From: Paracoccaceae bacterium
GTDB taxonomy: Bacteria; Pseudomonadota; Alphaproteobacteria; Rhodobacterales; Rhodobacteraceae
Reading direction: 5' to 3'
Length of the DNA: 64,000 nucleotides
Assembly (NCBI GenBank): GCA_020832445.1
Contig: JAFIEO010000008.1
Coordinates: 36,389-100,388, forward strand
Position 1 is the first letter of the stretch; each line of letters begins with the position of its first letter. The translations under genes and the position numbers were made by a program. The notes under the pieces were generated by a model. That model saw only the letters and a list, made by a program, of their open reading frames with translations, made no database searches and had not been told where the DNA came from. Of this stretch, positions 35,075-44,313 are shown in pieces.

Positions 35075-35782
35075 ATGACCATATCGCGTGACTATTGGCA
35101 GGGTTTCAAAGATGGATCGCCCTTCATCCTGCTTATACTGCCCTTCGGCGCCGTGTTTGGGATTGTCGCGACAGAAGCGGGCCTGAACATTTTTGAAACC
35201 ATGGGCTTTTCGGTGCTGGTTATTGCCGGGGCGGCGCAGCTTGTCGCCCTCCAGATGATGCTGGAGAACGCACCTGTCCTGATTGTTCTTGCGGCGTCAC
35301 TCGCGGTGAACCTGCGGATGGCAATGTATTCGGCCGCGCTTGCGCCGCATCTGGGGCCGATCAGTTGGTGGCGGCGCGGGATCGTTGCCTATTTCATGGT
35401 TGATCAGACCTATGCCGCGTCCGTGCTGAAATATGAACAAAACCCCGACATGTCGCATGGCCGGAAATTCGCGTATTTCATGGGTGTCGTGACGCCCATT
35501 TGTCCGGTGTGGTATATGGCGACATGGGCGGGGGCTGCGCTGGGAACTGCGGTGCCTGCCGGTTTGCCCATCGATTTTGTCGTGCCGATTACCTTTCTGG
35601 CGCTGATCGTGCCCATGTTGCGCACGCTGGCCCATGTGATCGCCGCACTGGTGTCGATTATCGGCGTGCTGGTCTTCAGCTTCATGCCCTTCAACCTTGG
35701 GCTGCTGGCGGCGGCAGTGCTGGCCATGATGGCCGGTGCCGAAACCGAACGCCGCATGCCGCGCATCAGGGGGCAGAAATGA
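35075..35782 (+). CDS. azlC: AzlC-family branched-chain amino acid exporter, large subunit
   Basis: The 235-residue inner-membrane protein carries several hydrophobic helices and the AzlC landmarks: GFKDGSPFILLILPFGAVFGIVATEAGL, GAAQLVALQMM and the NLRMAMYSAAL stretch. With AzlD it exports branched-chain or related amino acids and analogues. ATG 35075 is the start because the family begins DYWQGFKDG-like; the 15 codons upstream are not hydrophobic. It overlaps azlD by 4 bases. The proton-driven role is family knowledge. Confidence 0.92.
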   Translation: MTISRDYWQGFKDGSPFILLILPFGAVFGIVATEAGLNIFETMGFSVLVIAGAAQLVALQMMLENAPVLIVLAASLAVNLRMAMYSAALAPHLGPISWWRRGIVAYFMVDQTYAASVLKYEQNPDMSHGRKFAYFMGVVTPICPVWYMATWAGAALGTAVPAGLPIDFVVPITFLALIVPMLRTLAHVIAALVSIIGVLVFSFMPFNLGLLAAAVLAMMAGAETERRMPRIRGQK

Positions 35783-36108
35783 GTTTTACCACAGCGCAGA
35801 TATGGACCGTTATCATCGGGCTTGGGCTGGGGTCTTTTCTGCTGCGCCTGTCGTTTCTGGGCATTATCGGCAATCGGCAACTGCCCGAATGGGTGCTGCG
35901 CCATTTGCGGTATACCGCCGTTGCCATCATGCCCGGGATGATCACGCCGCTGATCCTGTTTCCGCAGGCCACGGGCGGCGCGCTGGACCCTGTCCGCATC
36001 AGTGCCGCCATTGCCACGATTGCCATCAGCTTTCTGACGAAAAGCGCGGTTCTGACAATTTTCGGCGGGGCCGCGGTCCTATTCGGGCTGCATTTCGGTA
36101 TCGGCTAA
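35779..36108 (+). CDS. azlD: AzlD-family amino acid exporter, small subunit
   Basis: The 109-residue membrane protein has four hydrophobic segments, including TVIIGLGLGSFLLRLSFLG and RHLRYTAVAIMPGMITPLIL, typical of AzlD. ATG 35779 overlaps the azlC stop in an ATGA arrangement. The pair forms a small exporter. The last 30 bases overlap, on the other strand, the 3' end of the FAD oxidase gene, so the two transcripts are antisense at their ends. Confidence 0.9.
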   Translation: MSFTTAQIWTVIIGLGLGSFLLRLSFLGIIGNRQLPEWVLRHLRYTAVAIMPGMITPLILFPQATGGALDPVRISAAIATIAISFLTKSAVLTIFGGAAVLFGLHFGIG

Positions 36109-37512
36109 CACAGCACCGGGGTTCATGATGCCGTTGGGGTCCAGTGCGTGCTTGATGGCACGCATGGCCGCCAGTTTGACCGGATCGCCGTATTTTTCCA
36201 GATCACCGGTTTTCAACCGCCCGATCCCGTGTTCGGCACTGACCGACCCGCCCATTGCATGCACCAGATCATGCACACAATCCTTGATGCTGTCGCGCTG
36301 GTGTTCATGGTCGGCGCGGCTGCGGCCCTGAACGGGAAAGACATTGTAATGCAGGTTCCCGTCGCCCAGATGGCCAAAGCAATTCACCCTGAACGTGTCG
36401 ATACTGGCCAATGCAGGGCCAGCGCGGTCAATGAAGTCCGGTACAACCGACAAGGGCAGCGATATGTCGTGGCTGGACACTGCGCCGATATGGCGGTTTG
36501 CTTCAGGGATGGATTCGCGCACGGCCCAGAATTCGGCGCGCTGGCCCGTGTTCTGCGCAATTACCCCGTCACTGACCAGACCGGCATCCAGTGCATCCGC
36601 GAACAGATCTTCCAGCGCGGCGGACGGGTCGATCCCTTGCGGCAGGCCCAGATCAATCAGCACCATCCATTCGGGCTGATGGTCAAAGGGCTGGCGCACC
36701 TGTGGCATGGTCTGCGCCAGAAAGTCCAGCCCCATGCCCCCGATCAGTTCAAAGGCCGAGATCCCTTCGGACAACCGCGCCTGTGCCAATGCCAGCAGCG
36801 ACAACGCGGCGTCAGGGCTGTTCACAACCATAAGTGCGGACCCCTGACGCGCAGGGCGGGCAAACAGGCGCAGGCTGGCCGCCGTGATAACGCCCAGCGT
36901 CCCTTCGGACCCGACCATCAGGTTGCGCAGGTCATATCCGGTATTGTCCTTGCGCAGGCGCTTCAGCCCGTTCCAGATACGCCCGTCGGGCATGACAACT
37001 TCCAGCCCCAGCACCAGATCACGCGCATTTCCGTAACGTAGCACATTCACGCCGCCCGCATTGGTGGCCAGCAGCCCGCCGATCCGCGCAGACCCTTCGG
37101 AGGCCAGTGACAGCGGAAACAGACGATCCGCATCTTCCGCCGCCTTTTGCACATCGGCAAGAATGGCGCCCGCTTCGGCAATCATGACGTTTTCACTGGT
37201 ATGCACGGAACGTATGGCGCGCATCCGCTCCAGCGACAGGATCAGCGGCATAACACCGCCTGTGGCGACCTGCCCACCGACAAGGCCCGTCCCCCCGCCA
37301 AACGGCACCACAGCCACCTTTGCCTGATTGGCCGCACGCAGGATGGCGGCCACTTCATCAGTGTTGCGCGGACACGCGACCGCGCCCGCCTGCCCCCGCC
37401 AGCGCCCGCGCGGTTCTTCCAGAAAATGCGCCTCGGCGGTCCGCAATGTGCCATCTGGCAGATCAGCCGCCAGCCGGTCCAGAAATGCTTGATCGCAGGG
37501 AAACAGTTTCAT
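36079..37512 (-). CDS. FAD-binding oxidase of the D-lactate / glycolate / D-2-hydroxyglutarate dehydrogenase type
   Basis: The 477-residue flavoprotein of the VAO/PCMH fold has the FAD-binding motif PFGGGTGLVGGQ at about 70-80 and GGLLATNAGGVNVLRYGNARD. The C-terminal oxidase signature is CFGHLGDGNLHYNVF and SAEHGIGRLK, with the metal-binding His residues. It oxidises a D-2-hydroxy acid to the oxo acid, passing electrons to quinone or ETF. ATG 37512 is preceded by AAGGAAAG, whereas the longer form lies in the element at 37555-37640. It could also oxidise D-lactate or D-2-hydroxyglutarate. Confidence 0.88.
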   Translation of the reverse strand: MKLFPCDQAFLDRLAADLPDGTLRTAEAHFLEEPRGRWRGQAGAVACPRNTDEVAAILRAANQAKVAVVPFGGGTGLVGGQVATGGVMPLILSLERMRAIRSVHTSENVMIAEAGAILADVQKAAEDADRLFPLSLASEGSARIGGLLATNAGGVNVLRYGNARDLVLGLEVVMPDGRIWNGLKRLRKDNTGYDLRNLMVGSEGTLGVITAASLRLFARPARQGSALMVVNSPDAALSLLALAQARLSEGISAFELIGGMGLDFLAQTMPQVRQPFDHQPEWMVLIDLGLPQGIDPSAALEDLFADALDAGLVSDGVIAQNTGQRAEFWAVRESIPEANRHIGAVSSHDISLPLSVVPDFIDRAGPALASIDTFRVNCFGHLGDGNLHYNVFPVQGRSRADHEHQRDSIKDCVHDLVHAMGGSVSAEHGIGRLKTGDLEKYGDPVKLAAMRAIKHALDPNGIMNPGAVLADTEMQPE

Positions 37513-37554
37513 CAGTTCTTTCCTTTTCTGGCAGCACCAACATGGGTGCCACAT

Positions 37555-37640
37555 ACGGCCCGCGCCCGCAGCGCCAAGGGGGTGCGCGCATACGCGCAGC
37601 CCCGGGGGTGGGTGGGCGGGGCGCTGCGGGCGCGGGCCGT
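37555..37640. repeat. Intergenic cruciform/G-quadruplex element 1
   Basis: A perfect 21-bp inverted repeat (37555-37575, ACGGCCCGCGCCCGCAGCGCC; 37620-37640) flanks 44 bases. Inside are an inner stem TGCGCG/CGCGCA around CATA, and the motif GGGGG-T-GGG-T-GGG-C-GGG (37604-37620) on the plus strand, a canonical quadruplex with one-base loops. It lies between the GNAT gene (ending 37645, minus) and the FAD-oxidase start. It shares layout with the element at 53666-53756. Confidence 0.8.
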
Positions 37641-37644
37641 GTTA

Positions 37645-38229
37645 TCAGCCCACATCGGTGCGGCCACGCCGGTCATGGCGCAAATTCGCATACAACACAT
37701 GATTGCGCCATCTGCCATTGATCTGCAAATAGCTTTGCGCGACCCCCTCATACTTGAAGCCCGACCGCTCCAGCACGCCGCGCGATGCGGTATTCTCTGG
37801 CAGGCATGCCGCCTCAATGCGCGACAGATCCATCATAATGAACGCATGATGCACGACCGCCGCAATACTTTCGCGCATATAGCCCTGACGGGCATAGGGT
37901 GCGCCCACCCAATACCCCAATGTTCCGGCCTGCGCGGGACCACGGCGGATATTGTCCAGCGTGATCGCCCCCACAAGACAATCATCATCGCGCCTGAAAA
38001 TGAATAACGGCAAGGCCGTATCAAGTTTCAGGCAGCGCGCGGCCCAGCTGACCCGGTTTGTAAATGCCCGCCGTGTCAGGTGATCGTCAGACCATGTGGG
38101 TTCCCAAGGCGTCAGAAAACCGCAAGACTGCCTGCGCAATTCGGTCCATTGGCGAAAATCTGTATGCTGCGGCAAACGCAAGAACAGCCTGTCGGCTTCC
38201 AGTCGCAGCTTGCCGCGTAGCCCCAGCAT
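37645..38229 (-). CDS. GNAT acetyltransferase (RimJ/RimL-like)
   Basis: The 194-residue protein matches the GNAT fold of RimJ/RimL-type N-acetyltransferases: the acetyl-CoA motif is in GYWVGAPYARQGYMRESIAAVVHHAF, followed by RIEAACLPENTASRGVLERSGFKYEG, typical of the family. It may acetylate a ribosomal-protein or other N-terminus, or a small molecule. ATG 38229 gives a TGATG overlap with the M16 peptidase stop, so it is translated in the same operon. The target is unknown. Confidence 0.86.
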   Translation of the reverse strand: MLGLRGKLRLEADRLFLRLPQHTDFRQWTELRRQSCGFLTPWEPTWSDDHLTRRAFTNRVSWAARCLKLDTALPLFIFRRDDDCLVGAITLDNIRRGPAQAGTLGYWVGAPYARQGYMRESIAAVVHHAFIMMDLSRIEAACLPENTASRGVLERSGFKYEGVAQSYLQINGRWRNHVLYANLRHDRRGRTDVG

Positions 38230-39491
38230 CAGGCAACCAGCCTCTCGCCCAATTCGGACAGGCGCGGCGCATGTTCAATCGGCCCATAAAGGGCCAGCGC
38301 CGTGCGGCTGTTTTGCAGCAGGGCTTTCGCATGCTCGCGCGCGCCTTGGGCTGTGACCGCGTCAATACGCGCAATCGCTTCTGACAGGTCGGGCACGCGG
38401 CCCCAGATCGACAGCAGTTTTGCCAGCCGTTCGGCGCGCGCTGACGGGCTTTCCAGCCCCATCAGCAAACCTGCTTTCATCTGCGCACGGGCGCGGGCGA
38501 TTTCAGCCTCGGACAGGGTGTCGGCGGTGCGCTTCATTTCATCCATCGTCAGCCATGCCAGATCTGAAATCTGGTCTGCGCCGGTTCCCGCATAGATGGT
38601 GATCATTCCTGTATCGAAATAAGCCCCCGATTGCGCAAAGACGGTATAGCACAACCCGCGGTCTTCGCGCAGGCGCTGGAACAGGCGCGACGACATGCCC
38701 CCGCCCAATGCCCCCGAAAACACCTGCGAGGTATAGAAATCTTCGGCCCTGTAGCTGGGCGCTTCCAGCGCGAAGGCAAAATGTGCCTGTTCCAGCTGGC
38801 GGGTTTCGCGGCGTTCGCCATTATGGAACCGCGCGGGTTCTGCGGTCTGGAACGGTTTTGCCACCAGATGCCCGAAAAGCGGTTCGGCCAGACGCACAAG
38901 TGCATCATGATCGACCGCACCTGCCGCCGACAGGATCATCTGGCCCGGTCCGTAATGGGTGCCCACGAAAGCGCGCAGATCATCCTTGGAAAAGCCCGAC
39001 ACTGCCGCGCTGGGGCCAAGGATAGACCGCCCCAGCGGTTGCGACGGATAGGCCGCTTCTTGCAGCCAGTCGAAAATCACATCATCAGGCGTGTCCAGCG
39101 CCTGCCCGATTTCTTGCAAGATGACACCACGTTCCACTTCGACTTCGCGCGGCTCGAACGCGGGGTTCAGCACGATATCGGCCAGCACATCAAGGGCCAG
39201 CGCGACATCGGCGCGTAACACCCGCGCGTAATAGGCTGTCATTTCGCGTGATGTATAGGCGTTGATATACCCGCCCACATCCTCGATCTCTTCGGCAATC
39301 TGTAACGCACTGCGCCGCGCCGTGCCCTTGAAGGCCATATGTTCCAGAAAATGCGCGACACCGTTTTGATGCGCGCCTTCATGTCGGGCGCCTGCTTCGA
39401 TCCACAGCCCGATCGCGGCGGATTCCAGCCCCGGCATGGGTTCGGTGACAATGCGGAACCCGTTGCTTAATGTCGTGACCTGAACGCTCAT
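38229..39491 (-). CDS. M16-family zinc peptidase (processing-peptidase-like)
   Basis: The 420-residue metallopeptidase carries the inverted zinc motif HFLEH (H47, E50, H51) with the distal glutamate in EVERGVILQEIGQ about 76 residues on, as expected for active M16 subunits. The C-terminal lobe has GMSSRLFQRLREDRGLCYTVFA. Such proteins degrade or process small peptides; in alphaproteobacteria they resemble mitochondrial processing peptidase. It overlaps thrC by 4 bases, and the thrC-M16 pairing is common. It may lack an export signal. Confidence 0.92.
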   Translation of the reverse strand: MSVQVTTLSNGFRIVTEPMPGLESAAIGLWIEAGARHEGAHQNGVAHFLEHMAFKGTARRSALQIAEEIEDVGGYINAYTSREMTAYYARVLRADVALALDVLADIVLNPAFEPREVEVERGVILQEIGQALDTPDDVIFDWLQEAAYPSQPLGRSILGPSAAVSGFSKDDLRAFVGTHYGPGQMILSAAGAVDHDALVRLAEPLFGHLVAKPFQTAEPARFHNGERRETRQLEQAHFAFALEAPSYRAEDFYTSQVFSGALGGGMSSRLFQRLREDRGLCYTVFAQSGAYFDTGMITIYAGTGADQISDLAWLTMDEMKRTADTLSEAEIARARAQMKAGLLMGLESPSARAERLAKLLSIWGRVPDLSEAIARIDAVTAQGAREHAKALLQNSRTALALYGPIEHAPRLSELGERLVA

Positions 39492-40876
39492 GCGCGGATA
39501 TTTCCCCGGATATGGGCCTGTAATTCCGTCAGATCACCACTTAGCCGCGTCACACGTTCGGGACGGTCAAACAAGTCGGCCATGCGTTCGGGCAGGGCCG
39601 GACGCGTGCCCATGGCCGCTTCGACCGCATCAGGAAATTTTGCCGGATGCGCGGTGGCCAGCGTGACCATGGGCGTTGCTGACATGTGCTGTTCGGCCAC
39701 ATGAACACCGACTGCGGTATGCGGGCACAGGATTTCGCCCGTCCGGTCATGAATGCGGGTGATAGTTTGCGTTGTCTGCTGTTCAGATGCGCAGCCGGAC
39801 GCGAACACCTCGCGCAGGAATTCCAGCGCGCCCTGACTGATATGGAACCCGCCGCTGGCTTTCAATTCATCCATCAACTGCGCAACAGCGGACCCGTCCC
39901 GACCATAGGCGTCAAACAACGCACGTTCAAAATTGGAACTGACCTGAATATCCATGGACGGGCTGATTGAGGGTTTCACGCCATCTGTCACATAGCCCCC
40001 CGATGTGATGGCGCGGTGCAGAATGTCGTTGTGGTTGGTGGCGACAACCAACTGTTCAATCGGCAAACCCATTTGCCGCGCGATATAGCCTGCAAACACA
40101 TCGCCGAAATTCCCCGTGGGAACCGTGAAGCTGACAGGGCGGTAGGGCGCCCCAAGGCTGACAGCCGCTGAAAAATAATAGACAACCTGCGCCAGAACCC
40201 GCGCCCAGTTTATGCTGTTCACGCCTGCAAGTTTCACCCCGTCACGGAATGAAAAGTCGTTGAACATATCCTTGACCAGCGCCTGACAGGTATCAAAATC
40301 CCCATCGACCGCCAGTGCATGGACATTAGACTCGGTCGGGGTGGTCATCTGGCGGCGCTGCACGTCAGATACGCGGCCATGCGGGAACAGGATAAACACA
40401 TCGACATTGTCCAGTCCCTTGAATGCCTCAATCGCGGCCGATCCGGTATCACCTGATGTCGCACCCACAATCGTCACCCGTTCGCGTGAGCGTTTCAGTG
40501 CGGCCTGAAACAGCTGGCCGATCAGCTGCATCGCGAAATCCTTGAACGCCAGTGTCGGGCCGTGGAACAACTCCAGCAGGAAATGATTGGGCGCAAGCTG
40601 CTTCAGGGGCGCGCGCGCCGGATGGTCAAAGCCCTGATAGGCACGCGCAATCAGGGTGCGGAATTCATCATCGCGGAACGTATCACCAATGAACGGGCGC
40701 ATGATGACATAGGCCTGTTCTTCATAGCTCAGCCCCGCAAGCGACGCGATTTCAGTCTGTGTCATGGGCGGCGCATGTTCGGGCAGATACAGGCCGCCAT
40801 CGCGGGCAAGGCCCGTCAGCATGGTCGCTTCGAAAGTCAGCGCAGGCGCTGCGCCACGGGTTGAAATATACTTCAT
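39488..40876 (-). CDS. thrC: Threonine synthase
   Basis: The 462-residue PLP enzyme converts O-phosphohomoserine to threonine. It has the Rhodobacterales-type N-terminus MKYISTRGAAPALTFEATML, the PLP lysine K112 in HGPTLAFKDF, and GATSGDTGSAAIEAF as phosphate-binding loop. ATG 40876 is chosen because the family begins MKY(I/V)STRG and it overlaps the SURF1 stop by 4 bases; the 30-codon extension upstream is inside that gene. It is cotranscribed with the M16 peptidase. Confidence 0.96.
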   Translation of the reverse strand: MKYISTRGAAPALTFEATMLTGLARDGGLYLPEHAPPMTQTEIASLAGLSYEEQAYVIMRPFIGDTFRDDEFRTLIARAYQGFDHPARAPLKQLAPNHFLLELFHGPTLAFKDFAMQLIGQLFQAALKRSRERVTIVGATSGDTGSAAIEAFKGLDNVDVFILFPHGRVSDVQRRQMTTPTESNVHALAVDGDFDTCQALVKDMFNDFSFRDGVKLAGVNSINWARVLAQVVYYFSAAVSLGAPYRPVSFTVPTGNFGDVFAGYIARQMGLPIEQLVVATNHNDILHRAITSGGYVTDGVKPSISPSMDIQVSSNFERALFDAYGRDGSAVAQLMDELKASGGFHISQGALEFLREVFASGCASEQQTTQTITRIHDRTGEILCPHTAVGVHVAEQHMSATPMVTLATAHPAKFPDAVEAAMGTRPALPERMADLFDRPERVTRLSGDLTELQAHIRGNIRA

Positions 40877-41571
40877 TTCCGGTCTGATCCTTGATCGCGT
40901 TGGCGCGTGATACGCCACAGAAAGAAAACTGTCATCCCCAGCCATGCAATTGCCATCAAAAACCACTGCACGGCATATCCCAGATGATTATCGGGCAAGC
41001 GGACCTCATAGACGGGCACAGGGGTGGCGGGGGGGGTGGTTTCAGATGTGCGGCGCAGCACGACCAGCATTTCCTCGGCGTCCAGCAATGCGGCCATCTG
41101 GCCCACATCGCGCGCGAAGAACAGATTGCGGCCCGCGTCGAATTCCGGCGTATAGGCATTCGCATCGCGCGGCCAGTGCAGGTTTCCCGCAAGCGTGACG
41201 TCATCCGATTCGAACACAAGCCCCGCCCGTGCCGCTTCCGGCAGATAGCCGCGATCAACCATGATGCGCCGCCCGCTGTCGGTTTGCAGCACCGATATCA
41301 GGTGAAAGCCCGGACCCTGCGCACGCTGCGCCGCCATTGCAAAACTATGGTCCGCTGTAAACCGCCCCGTCACATCTACCGGCAGGTAGCGGTCCTGTTC
41401 AGGGTCGGGCGCGTCCGGCAGGGGCACGGGCGGCTGGAAGATGCGCGATTCCATCTCGGCTATCAGGGCGGCCTTTTCATCTGCGCGGGAAAGTTGCCAC
41501 ATGCCCAGATTCACCAGAATGGCAGTACCAATCAGGCCGAAAACGGCAGGAATAAGAATCTGCTTCAGCAT
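40873..41571 (-). CDS. SURF1-family cytochrome oxidase biogenesis protein
   Basis: The 232-residue inner-membrane protein has two transmembrane helices, one at each end (ILIPAVFGLIGTAILVNLGMWQL and YAVQWFLMAIAWLGMTVFFLW), with a periplasmic domain between. The motif GMWQLSRADEKAAL and the PVDVTGRF and VDRGYLP stretches mark SURF1. It helps insert haem a into subunit I of aa3-type oxidase. ATG 41571 follows GGGG; the 52 upstream codons overlap the coxC end and are unlikely. It lies 86 bases after coxC and overlaps thrC by 4 bases. Confidence 0.9.
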   Translation of the reverse strand: MLKQILIPAVFGLIGTAILVNLGMWQLSRADEKAALIAEMESRIFQPPVPLPDAPDPEQDRYLPVDVTGRFTADHSFAMAAQRAQGPGFHLISVLQTDSGRRIMVDRGYLPEAARAGLVFESDDVTLAGNLHWPRDANAYTPEFDAGRNLFFARDVGQMAALLDAEEMLVVLRRTSETTPPATPVPVYEVRLPDNHLGYAVQWFLMAIAWLGMTVFFLWRITRQRDQGSDRK

Positions 41572-41657
41572 TTTGCCCCAAGTATCATAGTGAAAAAGCG
41601 CGCGCCTTTCGGCCCGCGCTTTCTGATCCCCGTCATATGCGCGGCCACGCGACGCGC

Positions 41658-42464
41658 CTAGGCACCCCAGACATAGATTGATGCAAACAGGAACAGCCAC
41701 ACAACATCGACAAAGTGCCAATACCATGCCGCCGCTTCAAAGCCCACATGCCGTTCGGCAGTGAAGTGGCCAGCATAGACCCGCATCAGGCAAATCGCCA
41801 GAAAGATGGTGCCGACGATGACATGGAACCCGTGAAAGCCGGTCGCCATGAAGAAGTTTGCGCCATAGATATTGCCCGCAAACCCGAAACCCGCATGGGT
41901 GTATTCATAGGCTTGCATGAAGGTAAAGATAATACCCAAGCCAACCGCAATCCACAGGCCCATCTTCACATCGTCACGCTTGCCACCATGCACCAGCGCA
42001 TGGTGCGCCCAAGTCGCGGCACACCCCGAAAGCAGCAGAATCAGCGTGTTGATCAGCGGCAAGTGCCAAGGGTCGAATGTTTCAATCCCTGCGGGGGGCC
42101 ACACACCGTCAACGGCGGGGCTAAGCCCTTCGGGGTGCATGGGATAGAGTGCATGTTTGAAGAAACTCCAGAACCACGCGGCAAAGAACATCACTTCCGA
42201 AATAATGAACAGAATGAACCCGTAGCGCAGACCAATCACAACGACTGGCGTGTGATCGCCGGAATGGCTTTCGATCACAACGCTCTTCCACCATTCGAAC
42301 ATGACATACAGCACGCCCACAAGCCCCATCAGGAACATCCATGGGCCACTGTCATGCATCCACAAGACAGCGCCATACAGCATCACGAAGCCTGCGACAG
42401 ACCCCACAAACGGCCAGATCGACGGTGGCAGAACGTGATAGTCGTGGTTTTTCTCATGCGCCAT
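41658..42464 (-). CDS. coxC: Cytochrome c oxidase subunit III
   Basis: The 268-residue inner-membrane subunit has seven hydrophobic segments and the hallmarks [35 protein letters not shown] and [18 protein letters not shown], with the histidine-rich [11 protein letters not shown] at the C-terminus. It is part of the aa3-type oxidase with CoxB. The catalytic subunit I gene is not in the window, as is usual in Rhodobacterales, where it lies elsewhere. It follows ctaG by 42 bases. Confidence 0.97.
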   Translation of the reverse strand: MAHEKNHDYHVLPPSIWPFVGSVAGFVMLYGAVLWMHDSGPWMFLMGLVGVLYVMFEWWKSVVIESHSGDHTPVVVIGLRYGFILFIISEVMFFAAWFWSFFKHALYPMHPEGLSPAVDGVWPPAGIETFDPWHLPLINTLILLLSGCAATWAHHALVHGGKRDDVKMGLWIAVGLGIIFTFMQAYEYTHAGFGFAGNIYGANFFMATGFHGFHVIVGTIFLAICLMRVYAGHFTAERHVGFEAAAWYWHFVDVVWLFLFASIYVWGA

Positions 42465-42506
42465 TGTGAAAGTTCCCTCGATTATTACTCGGTCTTATGC
42501 GCGAGT

Positions 42507-43088
42507 TCAGTTTGTCATTGCGGGTTCCGGGGCGACGTAATCCGCCGGAATATCCGTTGCGTGGAAAGTGTAAGACAGCGTGATTGTATGCGTGCCGCCT
42601 GCATCGCGATCATCCAGAATTTCGGGATCAACGAAATATGTCACAGGCATCAGCACGGTTTCGCCCGGTTGCAAAACCTGCAACTCGAAACAGAAACAGT
42701 CAATCTTGGTGAAATAGCGGCCCGCCTCATAGGGGCTGACATTATAGCTGGCGGTTCCCGCGATAGGCGTGTCGGTCGGGTTGTGCGCCTCGTAGAACGC
42801 AAGCCCGACTTCGCCGATCTTGATTTCCGCGACGCGGTCCACGGGTTTGAAACTCCATGGAAAATCGCGCGCGACGGAGGCATCAAAGCGGATGCGCATT
42901 GTTTGGTCCAGCACCACGCCTGATGATGCCGCCGCCGTGTTGGTGGTGCCGCCATAGCCGGTTACGCGGCAAAACAGGTCATATAGCGGCACGGCGGCCC
43001 AGCCCATTGCCCCCATGAACAACACCACACTGACTGTCTGCACTGTGGTTTTCTGTATGCCGGTCAGTCGCGTCCAATATGTCATCAT
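42507..43088 (-). CDS. ctaG: Cytochrome oxidase copper-insertion protein CtaG (Cox11)
   Basis: The 193-residue protein has one N-terminal transmembrane helix ([32 protein letters not shown]) and a periplasmic Ig-like domain. The copper-binding Cys pair is in [13 protein letters not shown], and the [11 protein letters not shown] motif follows. It delivers copper to the CuB site of subunit I. ATG 43088 overlaps the stop of the small membrane gene in ATGA fashion. It belongs to the coxB-ctaB-orf-ctaG-coxC operon. Confidence 0.96.
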   Translation of the reverse strand: MMTYWTRLTGIQKTTVQTVSVVLFMGAMGWAAVPLYDLFCRVTGYGGTTNTAAASSGVVLDQTMRIRFDASVARDFPWSFKPVDRVAEIKIGEVGLAFYEAHNPTDTPIAGTASYNVSPYEAGRYFTKIDCFCFELQVLQPGETVLMPVTYFVDPEILDDRDAGGTHTITLSYTFHATDIPADYVAPEPAMTN

Positions 43089-43285
43089 CTTTGCGGAAAC
43101 CTCACATTGTCAGGGTCAAGGGCTGGTCGGTAGCTGTGGTCATAGGCTTGCAACGTTGCGCCACTTTGCACTTTGGCAATGGTCAGGCCAAATACCAGCG
43201 CGATAAACGCCGCCAGCACAACGGCCAACCCGATGTTGCGGCCCGACCGGCGCTTGTGCAACTCATGTTCGCGGGTAATGGCCAT
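43085..43285 (-). CDS. Small single-TM protein between ctaB and ctaG
   Basis: The 66-residue protein has one central hydrophobic helix ([23 protein letters not shown]) and charged ends. A small protein of this type is regularly found at this position in the oxidase operon of Rhodobacterales and is called a cytochrome oxidase assembly-associated small protein, though its role is not known. ATG 43285 overlaps the ctaB stop by one base, and its stop overlaps ctaG. A TTG one codon upstream is also in frame. Confidence 0.75.
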   Translation of the reverse strand: MAITREHELHKRRSGRNIGLAVVLAAFIALVFGLTIAKVQSGATLQAYDHSYRPALDPDNVRFPQR

Positions 43286-44259
43286 CAAAACAATTCCAGT
43301 ATTTTAAAGGACGCAGCAAATTCTGCATAGACTGGCAGGTTTGCCAAGGCCGCTTCGGCAAGGAAGGCGCCAAAATGCAAAAACAGATAGGCCAGTGAAA
43401 AGCGGAATACGCGTTTTTCCACCGCATATCCATCCGCTTCGGCCTGCACTTCGCTGCGCCGCCATATGGCCCATGCGCCTTGCAGGAACATGGCATTCAG
43501 CACCAGCGCAAGCGTCAGATAGACCGGCCCGCCAATAGACGTAAACCCGGCCGCCAGCGCAAACGGGATCAACGCGACAGTGTAAACCAGAATATGTGTC
43601 CGCGTGGCCTTGCGTCCGTGGGTGACTGTCAGCATGGGCACATTGGCCTTGTGATAGTCACTTTTCATGAACAGCGCCAAGGCCCAGAAATGCGGTGGCG
43701 TCCACATGAAGATCAGCATGAACATCAGGCAGGCTTCTATGCTGATGCTGCCAGTCACCGCAACCCAGCCGATCATCGGGGGGAACGCGCCCGCCGCACC
43801 ACCAATGACGATGTTTTGCGGCGTCGCACGTTTCAGCCACATGGTATAAATCACGGCATAGAAGAAGATCGTGAACGCCAGCAACGCGCCAGCCAGCGCA
43901 TTGGTTGCCAGCCACAGCATAATCACCGAAATGCCCGACAGCGCGAAACCAAGCGACATTGCCTCTCGTGCGTCAATCTTGCCCGCAGGCACGGGCCGTT
44001 TCGCAGTGCGCTTCATCACGCTGTCAATGTCGGCATCCCACCACATGTTCAACGCGCCGGACGCCCCACCGCCCAGCGCGATAAAGATGATCGCCGCAAG
44101 CGCCTCGATCGGGTGCAATGCGCCCGGCGCAACAATCAGCCCGACAAGCGCCGTGAACACGACAAGCGACATCACGCGCGGCTTCAGCAACGCGATGTAA
44201 TCGCTGAAGCCAGCTTCTTTGTTGTCACTATAGCTGATATCGGCACGGATATCGGTCAT
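43285..44259 (-). CDS. ctaB: Protohaem IX farnesyltransferase (haem O synthase)
   Basis: The 324-residue polytopic enzyme (about nine helices) attaches farnesyl to haem b, giving haem O for haem A synthesis. [18 protein letters not shown] and the Asp-rich motif [19 protein letters not shown] mark it, with a second conserved loop at [17 protein letters not shown] chose ATG 44259; a GTG at 44268 is an alternative three codons longer. It follows coxB by 54 bases. It serves the same aa3 oxidase. Confidence 0.95.
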   Translation of the reverse strand: MTDIRADISYSDNKEAGFSDYIALLKPRVMSLVVFTALVGLIVAPGALHPIEALAAIIFIALGGGASGALNMWWDADIDSVMKRTAKRPVPAGKIDAREAMSLGFALSGISVIMLWLATNALAGALLAFTIFFYAVIYTMWLKRATPQNIVIGGAAGAFPPMIGWVAVTGSISIEACLMFMLIFMWTPPHFWALALFMKSDYHKANVPMLTVTHGRKATRTHILVYTVALIPFALAAGFTSIGGPVYLTLALVLNAMFLQGAWAIWRRSEVQAEADGYAVEKRVFRFSLAYLFLHFGAFLAEAALANLPVYAEFAASFKILELF

Positions 44260-44313
44260 TTGCTTCACCTGATGGGGTGTGGCTGTCCGGCACGAACGCC
44301 GGACAATTCTAGG

